From contig CAMXAV010000056.1 in assembly GCA_947179285.1 (NCBI GenBank), positions 1 through 5,943 of the forward strand: a DNA stretch of 5,943 bases, written 5' to 3'. The notes below the pieces were generated by a model. The model was not told where the DNA came from. It saw nothing but the letters and a program-made list of their open reading frames with translations, and ran no database searches. Position 1 is the stretch's first letter. Each line of letters begins with the position of its first letter. Positions 1 through 5,943 of this stretch are shown one piece after another. The translations under genes were made by a program, and so were the position numbers. This stretch comes from an uncultured Helicobacter sp. (GTDB lineage Bacteria > Campylobacterota > Campylobacteria > Campylobacterales > Helicobacteraceae).

Positions 1-755
1 CTAAATTCTTCTCTGATTCTGCCCTTATTCTTCAACCTATCGAGTATCATTTCATAATAGGGCTTATGCAGCTCACAGCTTATCCATTGGCGCTTGAGTT
101 GTTCGCATAACACAATCTCGCCCCCGCTACCACCAAAAAGAATAAACACAGAATCTCCCTCATTTGTGCAAGACTTGATGAGCATTTCGACAAGTTTCAA
201 TGGAATCTGGCATGAATGAAATGTTTTATCCTTGCTCACATTTTTAACCAAATCGAAATAAAACCATGAATAAGGCATTCTGCCTTTATGTCCCTCTGCT
301 AGTCTTTGCATGATTCTCTTATCTGTTGGGTTTTGATAGGGCATTGCAATATTGTCCTTATAAAAATGATTCTCCTTGCTTTTTGTGGCATGCAAGATGC
401 TTCTGTGTGCTGTTGTCAAGCGCCTCTTGCTATGCCCCACATTTGTATTGTAGACCCAAACATAATCTTGCACATTATATGCAATAGAATCCAAACATTG
501 AACACGTAAATATGCGTTTTGTTTGGGATAGTTCATCATAAAAAGATTCCCACTAGGCTTGAGCACGCGCATGGATTCTGTTGCCAATTCGCAATACCAA
601 GCAATATAATCGTCCCATTTTTGCGTATATCGTGAGCCATTATAGTTAATGCCAACATTATAATCAGGGTCGCCATAGACCATATCAAGGCTGGAACCGG
701 GCAAGCCTTTAAGCACCTTTAAAACATCATCATTGTAAAGTTTGTTTAGTTGCAT
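1..755 (-). CDS. Beta-class DNA amino-methyltransferase (N6-adenine or N4-cytosine), C-terminal end cut by window edge
   Basis: Probably the modification half of a type II restriction-modification pair, transferring methyl from S-adenosylmethionine to adenine N6 or cytosine N4 of a site I cannot predict. My own translation from the ATG at 755-753 gives 251 residues with no stop before the window edge. Motif IV comes first, as DPDY at residues 29-32 (usual form DPPY), followed by NVG. A motif X-like stretch (H180, Q183, P185) leads into the SAM-binding motif I, FGGSGG at 207-212, with acidic E228 beyond it as motif II. The order IV-X-I defines the beta class, the class of M.MboII. As motif I is already passed, only a few residues should be missing. 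The start lies one base after the nuclease gene's TGA and has no clear Shine-Dalgarno, which suggests coupled translation. Sample lines give 35-50% GC, higher than the nuclease gene. The function class is firm; specificity is unknown. Confidence 0.9.
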   Translation of the reverse strand, partial: MQLNKLYNDDVLKVLKGLPGSSLDMVYGDPDYNVGINYNGSRYTQKWDDYIAWYCELATESMRVLKPSGNLFMMNYPKQNAYLRVQCLDSIAYNVQDYVWVYNTNVGHSKRRLTTAHRSILHATKSKENHFYKDNIAMPYQNPTDKRIMQRLAEGHKGRMPYSWFYFDLVKNVSKDKTFHSCQIPLKLVEMLIKSCTNEGDSVFILFGGSGGEIVLCEQLKRQWISCELHKPYYEMILDRLKNKGRIREEF

Positions 756-756
756 A

Positions 757-1692
757 TCAATACCATTTTAAAATATATTCGCAAGATTTTAAAGGTTTTA
801 TAGAATCCAAGCATTTCGGTTTATCAAAAGTATAAGCCCATAACTTGAGACTATTTTTATTATACACAAAATAGACACAAATAATTTGTCTAAAAATTAA
901 ACCTGAATTATAATAATATAGAAATGGGTGGTAAATTTGGCAGATATTAAAATCTTTTGGTGTACCATTTTTTGCCTCAAAGATACATACAGTTCCATTA
1001 TATTCAATTGCTAAGTCAATTTCAATCTGTTGATTTATTGCATTGATAGTTTCTCCATTAAAACAATATTCCAAAGAAGTTTTTGTGCGATGCGGAAAGT
1101 ATATTTTTGCAGTACCATTAAGAAATGTTACGTAACTATAACGGCACGATTTACAATACAATTCCTCATCTAAATCCATATATCCAAATTCTATTACATT
1201 ATGTCCAAACATGGATTTCATCGGAAGCATTTGAGATTCATTATGCTGAAGTATGAACTTTCTTTGGGGTGCTGGAATTTTATTAAAAAATAAAAAATGA
1301 TGTAAAATCCTTTGGTGATTTGCTATGCTTAAAATCTTGCTTTCACTACGATTAATATCATCGAGTAATCTCTTCCTATATTTCCATTCAATAGAATCTT
1401 GCATAGGCTCAAAGGTATAGTAGAGCTTATCAATACCATGAACAAACCGATGGCGACCTTTGCCTAAATGTAATAAACAAATATCTTGTTCCAAAAAAGA
1501 ACGCGGCAATTTATCCTTAGAATCAAGCTTTGTTACATCAAATGGATTACCAAAATGATATTCCCTACAAATCTCTTTGACTAAATCATTATGAAAAATA
1601 AATTCATTTCTCTCTTGACATTTCCTTAATAATTCTTCTAAAATTAAATATTTTTTATTGATTCTTTCTTGTTTTTTATCTTCTTGATTCAT
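757..1692 (-). CDS. Probable type II restriction endonuclease with PD-(D/E)xK-like core
   Basis: A 311-residue protein that I do not recognise by name. It is probably the DNA-cleaving partner of the adjacent methyltransferase. Near the C-terminus an acidic strand (E224, D226) is followed 13 residues later by E239-A-K241 at the end of a hydrophobic strand, then NG and Q252. This is the layout of a PD-(D/E)xK nuclease core. The N-terminal two thirds (including NPFD at 49-52, a GKGRH turn at 78-81 and a YCKSC cysteine pair at 180/183) would hold the DNA-recognition part, by inference. I chose the ATG at 1692-1690 because GGAG lies 7 nt upstream. The same frame stays open to 1788, but those 32 residues overlap comM in another frame. 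It begins 22 nt after comM and ends one base before the methyltransferase. GC is about 27-32% in three sample lines, far below comM, which suggests horizontal acquisition. It could alternatively be another nuclease that merely travels with the methylase. Confidence 0.75.
   Translation of the reverse strand: MNQEDKKQERINKKYLILEELLRKCQERNEFIFHNDLVKEICREYHFGNPFDVTKLDSKDKLPRSFLEQDICLLHLGKGRHRFVHGIDKLYYTFEPMQDSIEWKYRKRLLDDINRSESKILSIANHQRILHHFLFFNKIPAPQRKFILQHNESQMLPMKSMFGHNVIEFGYMDLDEELYCKSCRYSYVTFLNGTAKIYFPHRTKTSLEYCFNGETINAINQQIEIDLAIEYNGTVCIFEAKNGTPKDFNICQIYHPFLYYYNSGLIFRQIICVYFVYNKNSLKLWAYTFDKPKCLDSIKPLKSCEYILKWY
859..864 (-). promoter_or_regulatory. Possible -10 element for an internal methyltransferase promoter
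   Basis: A perfect TATAAT on the minus strand lies inside the 3' part of the nuclease gene, about 100 nt before the methyltransferase start; a second lies at 907-912. Campylobacterota housekeeping promoters depend mainly on the -10 box with AT-rich upstream DNA, which fits here. However, the gene is so AT-rich that such hexamers are expected by chance, so this is only a candidate. Confidence 0.2.
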
Positions 1693-1699
1693 TGTGCGA

Positions 1700-1703
1700 C
1701 TCC
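1700..1703 (-). promoter_or_regulatory. Shine-Dalgarno deciding the nuclease start
   Basis: GGAG on the minus strand, 7 nt before the ATG at 1692-1690 and inside the 22-nt gap after comM. It supports this start over any in the upstream extension of the frame, which overlaps comM. Confidence 0.65.
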
Positions 1704-1714
1704 ATTCCCAACAA

Positions 1715-3235
1715 TTACCTATGCCGATACGACAGCGCCTCGAACACATGCGGCTTTGTGATGATGTCGCAACCTTCCAAGTCGGCAATCGTGCGCGCGA
1801 CTTTTTTTATCTTAATATTCGCGCGGTGCGAGAGCCCGAAACGTTGTGTCGCTTGGGCGAGAACATTGCTCGCCTCCGCGTCAAGCACGCAAAATTGCTC
1901 GACCTCGCTATCGTGCAAATGCCCGTTGAGCCGCGCTTGGGCGCGATTTTTTTGCGCGCAAAACGCCCGCAAAACCTGCTCGAACATCGCCGCAGAATCC
2001 ACGCGATGTTCTTGCGAGCCCTCCTGCATCGGCACATACAAATCGATTCTGTCCCAAAAGGGCTCGGAGAGCTTGTTTTTGTAGCGCGACAAAGCAGTGT
2101 CGGAGCAGCGACACTCATGGACGCTGCTCATCAGATTCCCGCATGGGCAGGGGTTTTGCGCGCAAACAAGCAGAAAGGCGGTGTCGTATTCAATCTTAAG
2201 ATGTGCGCGCGAGAGCGTGAAGCGGTGATTCTCGAGCGGCTCGCGTAGCGATTCGAGCAGCGGCGTTGGAAAATGCGCAAGCTCATCGAGAAACAGAATC
2301 CCTTGCGTTGCGAGCGCGATTTCGCCCGGCTTGAACTCGTTGCCAACGCTGCTGCCAAGCAGCGCGGCGCGCGAGGAGGACGCATGCGGCGAACGGAACG
2401 GGCGCAACGATGTATACTGCAACGCGCCGTTTTCATAGAGGCGCATTTTGGCGTTTTTCAGAATCTCCTCTTCAGAAAGCGGCGGCAAGATGTAGCGCAT
2501 GCGATGCGCAATCATGCTCTTGCCACAGCCCGGGCTGCCCTCGAAGATAATATTATGAAAGCCGCTCGCGGCAATCAGCGCGGCGCGCTTGGCGACACTC
2601 TGCCCGATGATGTCGCGAAAATCCTCCTTGAAATCGCGCATGAAATAATATGTTTGCCCGCCAATCGCGAGCGTCTCGAACGGGAGCTTGTTCTGATACA
2701 ACGCGACATCGAGTGGCGCTTTAGACGCAAACAAATCGAGCGCCTCTTGCAGGCTCTCAAGTCCAATCAGCCGAAGGTGCGGAATCTGCTGATATAGTGC
2801 GAGATTCTCTTTGGGCACAAAAACAATATGCGGGTAATGATGGGCGCTCAAGTCGAGCAAGATGGGGTAGCAGCTCTCCGTTGGCTTAATCTTGCCATCG
2901 AGCCCGAGCTCGCCAAGCGCAAAATAGGTTTCTTGCAAAAACGGCGGAATCTCGATGCTATGCAGCGCGATGAGCAGGGCGATTCCAAAGTCAAAGTGGC
3001 TGCCTTGCTTCGGGAGGTCTGATGGGGAAAGGTTGATATTCACGCGCAAGGGCGGAAACTGGAAACCAATCGCCGCGAGCGCCGAGCTCGAGCGGTGTTT
3101 CGCCTCTTGCACGGATTGATTCGCAAGCCCGCTAATCTGAAACGCGGGCAGCCCGCGCACAAACGCGACTTCAATATCCACAATCTTTGCTTCAAAGCCA
3201 AAAATCGTGGCGCTCTGAAGCTTACTAATCCCCAT
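1715..3235 (-). CDS. comM: ComM/YifB family Mg-chelatase-like AAA+ ATPase
   Basis: Family members are MCM-like AAA+ ATPases; ComM of transforming bacteria is a hexameric branch-migration helicase that extends integration of incoming single-stranded DNA. The 506-residue product has full family length. The N-terminal ChlI-type (Lon-like fold) domain covers roughly residues 10-135. The ATPase domain carries Walker A GSPGCGKS at 233-240, Walker B GILFLDE at 312-318, and a cysteine cluster (C358, C363, C365, C375, C377) typical of the family. WDRIDLYV follows near 394, then the C-terminal ARTIADL helix at about 481-487 and the ending EALSYRHR. I chose the ATG at 3235, since the protein then begins close to the H. 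pylori homologue and a weak AGG-type Shine-Dalgarno lies 7 nt upstream. An in-frame TTG at 3256 would overlap def. It starts 8 nt after the def stop. The gene is intact, with restriction-modification genes directly downstream. A role in transformation here is inferred from the family. Confidence 0.93.
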   Translation of the reverse strand: MGISKLQSATIFGFEAKIVDIEVAFVRGLPAFQISGLANQSVQEAKHRSSSALAAIGFQFPPLRVNINLSPSDLPKQGSHFDFGIALLIALHSIEIPPFLQETYFALGELGLDGKIKPTESCYPILLDLSAHHYPHIVFVPKENLALYQQIPHLRLIGLESLQEALDLFASKAPLDVALYQNKLPFETLAIGGQTYYFMRDFKEDFRDIIGQSVAKRAALIAASGFHNIIFEGSPGCGKSMIAHRMRYILPPLSEEEILKNAKMRLYENGALQYTSLRPFRSPHASSSRAALLGSSVGNEFKPGEIALATQGILFLDELAHFPTPLLESLREPLENHRFTLSRAHLKIEYDTAFLLVCAQNPCPCGNLMSSVHECRCSDTALSRYKNKLSEPFWDRIDLYVPMQEGSQEHRVDSAAMFEQVLRAFCAQKNRAQARLNGHLHDSEVEQFCVLDAEASNVLAQATQRFGLSHRANIKIKKVARTIADLEGCDIITKPHVFEALSYRHR

Positions 3236-3243
3236 TTTCTCGC

Positions 3244-3756
3244 CTATGCCGAGCAACGTTGCTGTTTCTTAAACGCCTTTTCAAATCGTTTGCGTTTGAG
3301 CAATGGCAAGCGGTCGACAAACAAGATTCCGTCCAAATGGTCGATTTCGTGTTGCAGCGCCACAGCGAGATAGCCTTCGGCATCGAGCGTGTGTTGGTTA
3401 CCAAATCGGTCTTGATAGGCAACGGTTACCTTCTCGCTACGCTCGATGTCGTCATAATATTCGGGCACGCTCAAGCAGCCCTCGTTAAATAGAATCTTCC
3501 CGCTATGCTCGATGATTTGCGGGTTCAACACCTCGAGCAGATTCTCTTTGTGCTGCTCGCCCTCCTCATCGGGCAAATTTATCACGAGCGCACGCAAACT
3601 CTGGCGCACCTGCGGCGCGGCGAGCCCCACGCCGTTGCGCTCTATCATCAAGACATACATTTCATCGAGCAACTTGTGGAGCTTCTCATCAAAGCTTTGC
3701 ACAGCCTGCGCCTTTTTGCGCAAAAAGCTATCGGAATAATATACAATGTCTAACAT
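3244..3756 (-). CDS. def: Peptide deformylase
   Basis: Removes the formyl group from the N-terminal methionine of nascent proteins at the ribosome; a cytoplasmic metalloenzyme, usually with Fe2+. The 170-residue length is typical. All three signature motifs are present: GVGLAAPQ at 42-49 (Q49 in the active site), EGCLSVP at 92-98 (metal ligand C94) and HEIDH at 136-140 (metal ligands H136 and H140, catalytic E137). The C-terminal tail is basic (LLKRKRFEKAFKK), as in many bacterial deformylases, where such a helix contacts the ribosome. The ATG at 3756 is 2 nt past the stop of the GGDEF-like gene, with a strong GGGAGG Shine-Dalgarno inside the end of that gene, so translation is likely coupled. 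No key residue is missing. Confidence 0.97.
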   Translation of the reverse strand: MLDIVYYSDSFLRKKAQAVQSFDEKLHKLLDEMYVLMIERNGVGLAAPQVRQSLRALVINLPDEEGEQHKENLLEVLNPQIIEHSGKILFNEGCLSVPEYYDDIERSEKVTVAYQDRFGNQHTLDAEGYLAVALQHEIDHLDGILFVDRLPLLKRKRFEKAFKKQQRCSA

Positions 3757-3758
3757 CT

Positions 3759-4778
3759 CTAGCCTCCCACAACCTTAATGGCTGATGTTTGGCTGCTCAA
3801 TTCTTTGAGCGCGGCGATTCCGTTTGCAATCATCGATTCGGGCTCGCTTTCGGGGCGCAACGGAATGAGCGCGATATTGATTTCGAGCGTAATGCGCTTG
3901 CTGTCGATAAACGTGCTGCTGCTTTTGACAAACGAGAAAAGCCGCTTGCAAACGGCTTGGGCGTTTTCCAAGTTTGAATGCCGCAACAAAATGGTGAAAA
4001 TGCCATTCTCATAATGCGCAACAACATCGCTACGGCGCGAAGCCTTGAGCAAGATTTCGGCGATGTTGTTTTGCAACATCGTGAGCACATTCGCATCGCT
4101 AATCTCTTTGGCAACACTATCGACAAGCTGCAAGACAAGCAGGCAGGCGCTATAATTTGCGCCCAACATTGTTTTTTCTTTTTCCACACTCGTAATAATA
4201 AAATGTTTATTATAGATTCCATATTGTGTGTCAAAAACAGTGCTGCTATCGGCGCTGTTAATCACCTTCGCGCTCGCTTGGTAGAGGGTCTTGAGCTGCT
4301 CGCTCTGTTTGCGCGTGATGTCCTTTAGCCGATTGACTTCTGCTGCCATGTGCTGCACGATATTGCGCGATATTGCGGGATTTTCAGTCGACTTGAGCTC
4401 GGCAATGCGCTTGTCGAGCATTTCATAAAGCAAGGATTGGTTGCGATAAATCACCGCGACAATATCAAAAACCTGCTTAATGCTCCGAAAGCTGCTGCGC
4501 AAATGCCGCTCGAGGTCGATATAATCATCATACCCCACCTGCTGCCCATGATTGAGCATCTTCAGCGCAATCTCCTTGAGCTCCTCGCTCTTGTTGGCGA
4601 GCGCACGTTCAAAATAAATCTGATAATTTAAGGGAGTGGCAAGAATGCCATCGTTCTTAACCTTATCCACAACCTCATCGCAAAGTTCGCGCAAATCCTC
4701 CTCGAGAGCGCCATTTGCCTGTTCTTCAAATGCTTCAGATTCGTTCGCATCTTCAACGCGTAATCGTTGCATATCCAT
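3759..4778 (-). CDS. Degenerate GGDEF-domain protein, probably non-catalytic, possible c-di-GMP receptor
   Basis: A 339-residue soluble protein with no signal peptide or membrane segment. Residues 1-40 are acidic. About 45-170 form a helical region beginning with a TPLNYQIYFE motif like the N-terminal helical part of some diguanylate cyclases, with a probable coiled coil near 145-170. From 183 a GGDEF fold can be followed: DTQYGIYNKHFI at 183-194 matches the D-x-L-T-G-L-x-N-R-R-x-F opening. The strand at 211-219 lacks the aspartates that bind metal. ENGIF at 257-261 stands where GG(D/E)EF should be, and the later SIG motif reads EIN. Cyclase activity is therefore very unlikely. R248-R-S-D251 sits exactly five residues before that slot, the spacing of the c-di-GMP inhibitory (I) site, so binding is possible but unproven. 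It begins 14 nt after clpP with AGGA 7 nt upstream of the ATG, and precedes def by 2 nt. An automatic label of diguanylate cyclase would mislead. Confidence 0.85.
   Translation of the reverse strand: MDMQRLRVEDANESEAFEEQANGALEEDLRELCDEVVDKVKNDGILATPLNYQIYFERALANKSEELKEIALKMLNHGQQVGYDDYIDLERHLRSSFRSIKQVFDIVAVIYRNQSLLYEMLDKRIAELKSTENPAISRNIVQHMAAEVNRLKDITRKQSEQLKTLYQASAKVINSADSSTVFDTQYGIYNKHFIITSVEKEKTMLGANYSACLLVLQLVDSVAKEISDANVLTMLQNNIAEILLKASRRSDVVAHYENGIFTILLRHSNLENAQAVCKRLFSFVKSSSTFIDSKRITLEINIALIPLRPESEPESMIANGIAALKELSSQTSAIKVVGG
3763..3768 (-). promoter_or_regulatory. Shine-Dalgarno of def, inside the end of the preceding gene
   Basis: GGGAGG on the minus strand, 6 nt before the def ATG. 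It overlaps the last glycine codons of the GGDEF-like gene, tying translation of def to that gene. Confidence 0.8.
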
Positions 4779-4792
4779 CGCTGTTTCCTACC

Positions 4793-5392
4793 TTATTGCA
4801 AATTTTCCTTGAAACTCTTCTCCAAAACGCTATCAATCAGCCCATATTCCTTTGCCTCAAAAGCGCTCATGAAAAAATCCCTGTCGGTATCGAGCGCGAT
4901 TTTGTCAAGCGGCTGGTTGGTGTTGTGTGCAAGAATCTCATTCAAGATCTTCTTTTGGCGCAAGATTTCCTTTGCCTGAATCTCAATGTCGCTCGCCTGC
5001 CCCCTTGCGCCACCAAGCGGTTGGTGAATCATGATTCGGCTATGCGGCAACGAGTGTCGCTTGCCGCTCGCGCCGCAGCTTAGCAAAAACGCACCCATGC
5101 TCGCCGCCTGCCCAATGCAAATCGTGCAAATATCGGGCTTGATGTAGTTCATCGTGTCGTAAATGCTCATGCCGCTCGTAACGACACCGCCGGGCGAGTT
5201 GATGTAAAGATAAATATCTTTCTCGGGGTCTTCTGCTTCAAGAAACAAAAGTTGTGCCACAATAGACGCGGCGAGTTCGTCATGGATTTCGCCGCAAAGC
5301 ATGACGATTCTGTCTTTGAGCAGGCGCGAATAGATGTCATAGCTGCGTTCGCCGCGCCCCGTTTTTTCGATGACATAAGGGATATAGTTCAT
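4793..5392 (-). CDS. clpP: ATP-dependent Clp protease proteolytic subunit
   Basis: Serine protease that forms the two-ring, 14-subunit chamber and degrades proteins fed by ClpA or ClpX in the cytoplasm. The 199-residue product is of usual length. The catalytic triad is complete: S98 in [10 protein letters not shown]123 in [11 protein letters not shown]172 in DTDRDFFMS, with the 25 and 74 residue spacings of E. coli ClpP. INSPGG near 65-70 supplies the oxyanion loop. I chose the ATG at 5392, giving MNYIPYVIE, as it aligns with the H. pylori start and has AAGGAG 8 nt upstream. A GTG at 5398 overlapping the tig stop is only 2 nt from that Shine-Dalgarno. tig lies directly upstream, an arrangement common in bacteria, where clpX often follows; here the next gene is the GGDEF-like one, and no clpX is in the window. 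Confidence 0.97.
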   Translation of the reverse strand: MNYIPYVIEKTGRGERSYDIYSRLLKDRIVMLCGEIHDELAASIVAQLLFLEAEDPEKDIYLYINSPGGVVTSGMSIYDTMNYIKPDICTICIGQAASMGAFLLSCGASGKRHSLPHSRIMIHQPLGGARGQASDIEIQAKEILRQKKILNEILAHNTNQPLDKIALDTDRDFFMSAFEAKEYGLIDSVLEKSFKENLQ

Positions 5393-5397
5393 CGCCA

Positions 5398-5943
5398 CTA
5401 CTCCTTGTCGATACTCTTTTCAAGCAAAAATGTCAAAACCTTGTCTTCGAGCAGCGCCATTTGCAACGCGGGCAAATAGCCGCTTTGTTGGTAATAGTCA
5501 AGCAATGTCTTGGGGTCTTGGCGCAAGAACATCGCCTCGTTATAAAGCCGCATAAAAAGCTCTTGCTCGGAGATTCCAAGCTTGTTTGCGCGCGCGAGCG
5601 CATCGATAATGAGCGTCAGCTTCACATTGCGTTGCGCCTTTTCTTTGTGCTTCTCGCGCCGTTCTTTAATCTCCTCGCGCTTGCCTTGCAACGCCTCGAG
5701 CTCGGCACGTTCCATCGAATCGACCTCGCTGCGGAACAGCATATCCATTTCTTGCTCGATGATGTTTTCGGGCAAATCAAACGCGAACGCCTCTAGCAAG
5801 TTTTCGATAAATTTTTCCTTGAGCGTTTCATTATAGAGTTTTGCCTTTTTGTCGCTCGCAATCTGGTCTTTAATGCGTTCCTTGAGCTTTTGCAGGCTCG
5901 CGTCTTCGTCTTTTGGCAACAGCTGCTTGGCGAGCGCGTCATC
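5398..5943 (-). CDS. tig: Trigger factor, C-terminal part (N-terminus beyond window edge)
   Basis: Trigger factor is the ribosome-bound chaperone, with peptidyl-prolyl isomerase activity, that meets nascent chains at the exit tunnel. The frame is open from the right edge (starting DDALAKQLL) to the TAG at 5400-5398, 181 residues. This corresponds to the C-terminal chaperone domain: it is helical, highly charged and rich in lysine and glutamate, with the family's [13 protein letters not shown] stretch near residues 60-72 of the fragment and a run ending in [11 protein letters not shown] near 124-134. The ribosome-binding and isomerase domains lie outside the window, so no start can be given. 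The stop overlaps a possible GTG of clpP and precedes the clpP ATG by 5 nt, so the two are almost certainly co-transcribed. No frameshift is seen. Confidence 0.95.
   Translation of the reverse strand, partial: DDALAKQLLPKDEDASLQKLKERIKDQIASDKKAKLYNETLKEKFIENLLEAFAFDLPENIIEQEMDMLFRSEVDSMERAELEALQGKREEIKERREKHKEKAQRNVKLTLIIDALARANKLGISEQELFMRLYNEAMFLRQDPKTLLDYYQQSGYLPALQMALLEDKVLTFLLEKSIDKE
5401..5406 (-). promoter_or_regulatory. Shine-Dalgarno deciding the clpP start
   Basis: AAGGAG on the minus strand within the last codons of tig. It is 8 nt from the ATG at 5392 but only 2 nt from the GTG at 5398, so the ATG is the better start. Confidence 0.8.

Larger units (their letters stand above)
1..1714 (-). 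other. Putative acquired restriction-modification module next to comM
   Basis: The nuclease and methyltransferase genes form a two-gene unit on the operon strand with a 1-nt gap. Base composition changes abruptly at the comM stop: one sample line inside comM (2341-2400) counts to about 72% GC, while lines inside the nuclease gene give 27-32%. comM ends normally, so the insertion is behind the gene and not in it. No transposase, integrase, tRNA or terminal repeat is visible on the right border. The left border is outside the window, so the size and mechanism of the acquisition cannot be judged. Confidence 0.6.

Noticed and set aside
1..3. TAG on the minus strand at the very left edge, taken as the end of the methyltransferase.
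   Set aside because: It is out of frame: codons of the gene end at positions 5-3, leaving an incomplete codon at 2-1, so the gene continues beyond the window.
306..509. A 67-residue plus-strand open frame opposite the methyltransferase.
   Set aside because: It lies wholly inside the methyltransferase gene, is rich in cysteine and isoleucine without domain signs, and has no convincing ribosome binding site.
1693..1788. A 32-residue N-terminal extension of the nuclease frame, overlapping the 3' end of comM.
   Set aside because: It is in another frame of an intact conserved gene and has GC and residue make-up of comM's shadow. A proper GGAG-spaced ATG exists at 1692.
1694..2797. Long open frames on the plus strand opposite comM (up to about 184 residues).
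   Set aside because: They are antisense shadows caused by GC-rich codons of comM; none has a recognisable domain, and comM is complete with all motifs.
3236..3256. TTG at 3256 as start of comM.
   Set aside because: It would overlap def by 13 nt and add seven residues not expected from the H. pylori homologue; the ATG at 3235 has better spacing.
3759..4778. An active diguanylate cyclase.
   Set aside because: The GGDEF motif and metal-binding aspartates are replaced, so catalysis is very unlikely.
3225..5836. Several 60-130 residue open frames on both strands overlapping def, the GGDEF-like gene, clpP and tig.
   Set aside because: All overlap well-identified genes in other frames and show no family motifs.

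Overview
The window reads as a piece of a Campylobacterota chromosome, most likely a Helicobacter or close relative with fairly high GC. The ClpP sequence is very close to the H. pylori protein as I remember it, and the order tig-clpP-(GGDEF)-def-comM fits that group. I could run no search, so the genus is an inference. All seven genes lie on the minus strand, so transcription runs from right to left.

Right and middle (5943 down to 1715): the C-terminal part of trigger factor (tig, cut by the window edge), then clpP, a GGDEF-like protein, def (peptide deformylase) and comM (a YifB/Mg-chelatase-like AAA+ ATPase). Junctions are very tight (2 to 14 nt), often with the Shine-Dalgarno of one gene overlapping the stop of the previous one. 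No terminator is visible, so this looks like one operon. Three of the genes act on nascent or misfolded proteins: trigger factor as chaperone at the ribosome exit, deformylase on N-termini, ClpP as protease. The GGDEF-like protein between clpP and def has lost the catalytic motif (ENGIF where GGDEF should be) and the metal-binding aspartates, but keeps an RxxD at the position of the c-di-GMP inhibitory site. It is therefore better seen as a possible c-di-GMP receptor than as an enzyme.

Left (1714 down to 1): 22 nt after the comM stop the composition falls sharply. Two more genes follow on the same strand: a 311-residue protein with a PD-(D/E)xK nuclease signature (about 30% GC by hand count of sample lines) and a beta-class amino-methyltransferase (about 35-50% GC in sample lines) that runs off the left edge. 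They are separated by a single base. This is a probable type II restriction-modification system acquired behind an intact comM. The endonuclease comes first, no promoter is obvious between comM and the pair, and the methyltransferase lacks a clear Shine-Dalgarno. Their regulation, the different base composition of the two genes, and the unusual DPDY motif of the methyltransferase are the points most worth checking here.

No RNA genes, CRISPR arrays, insertion sequences or long repeats were seen, and there is no gene-free stretch longer than about 25 bases.
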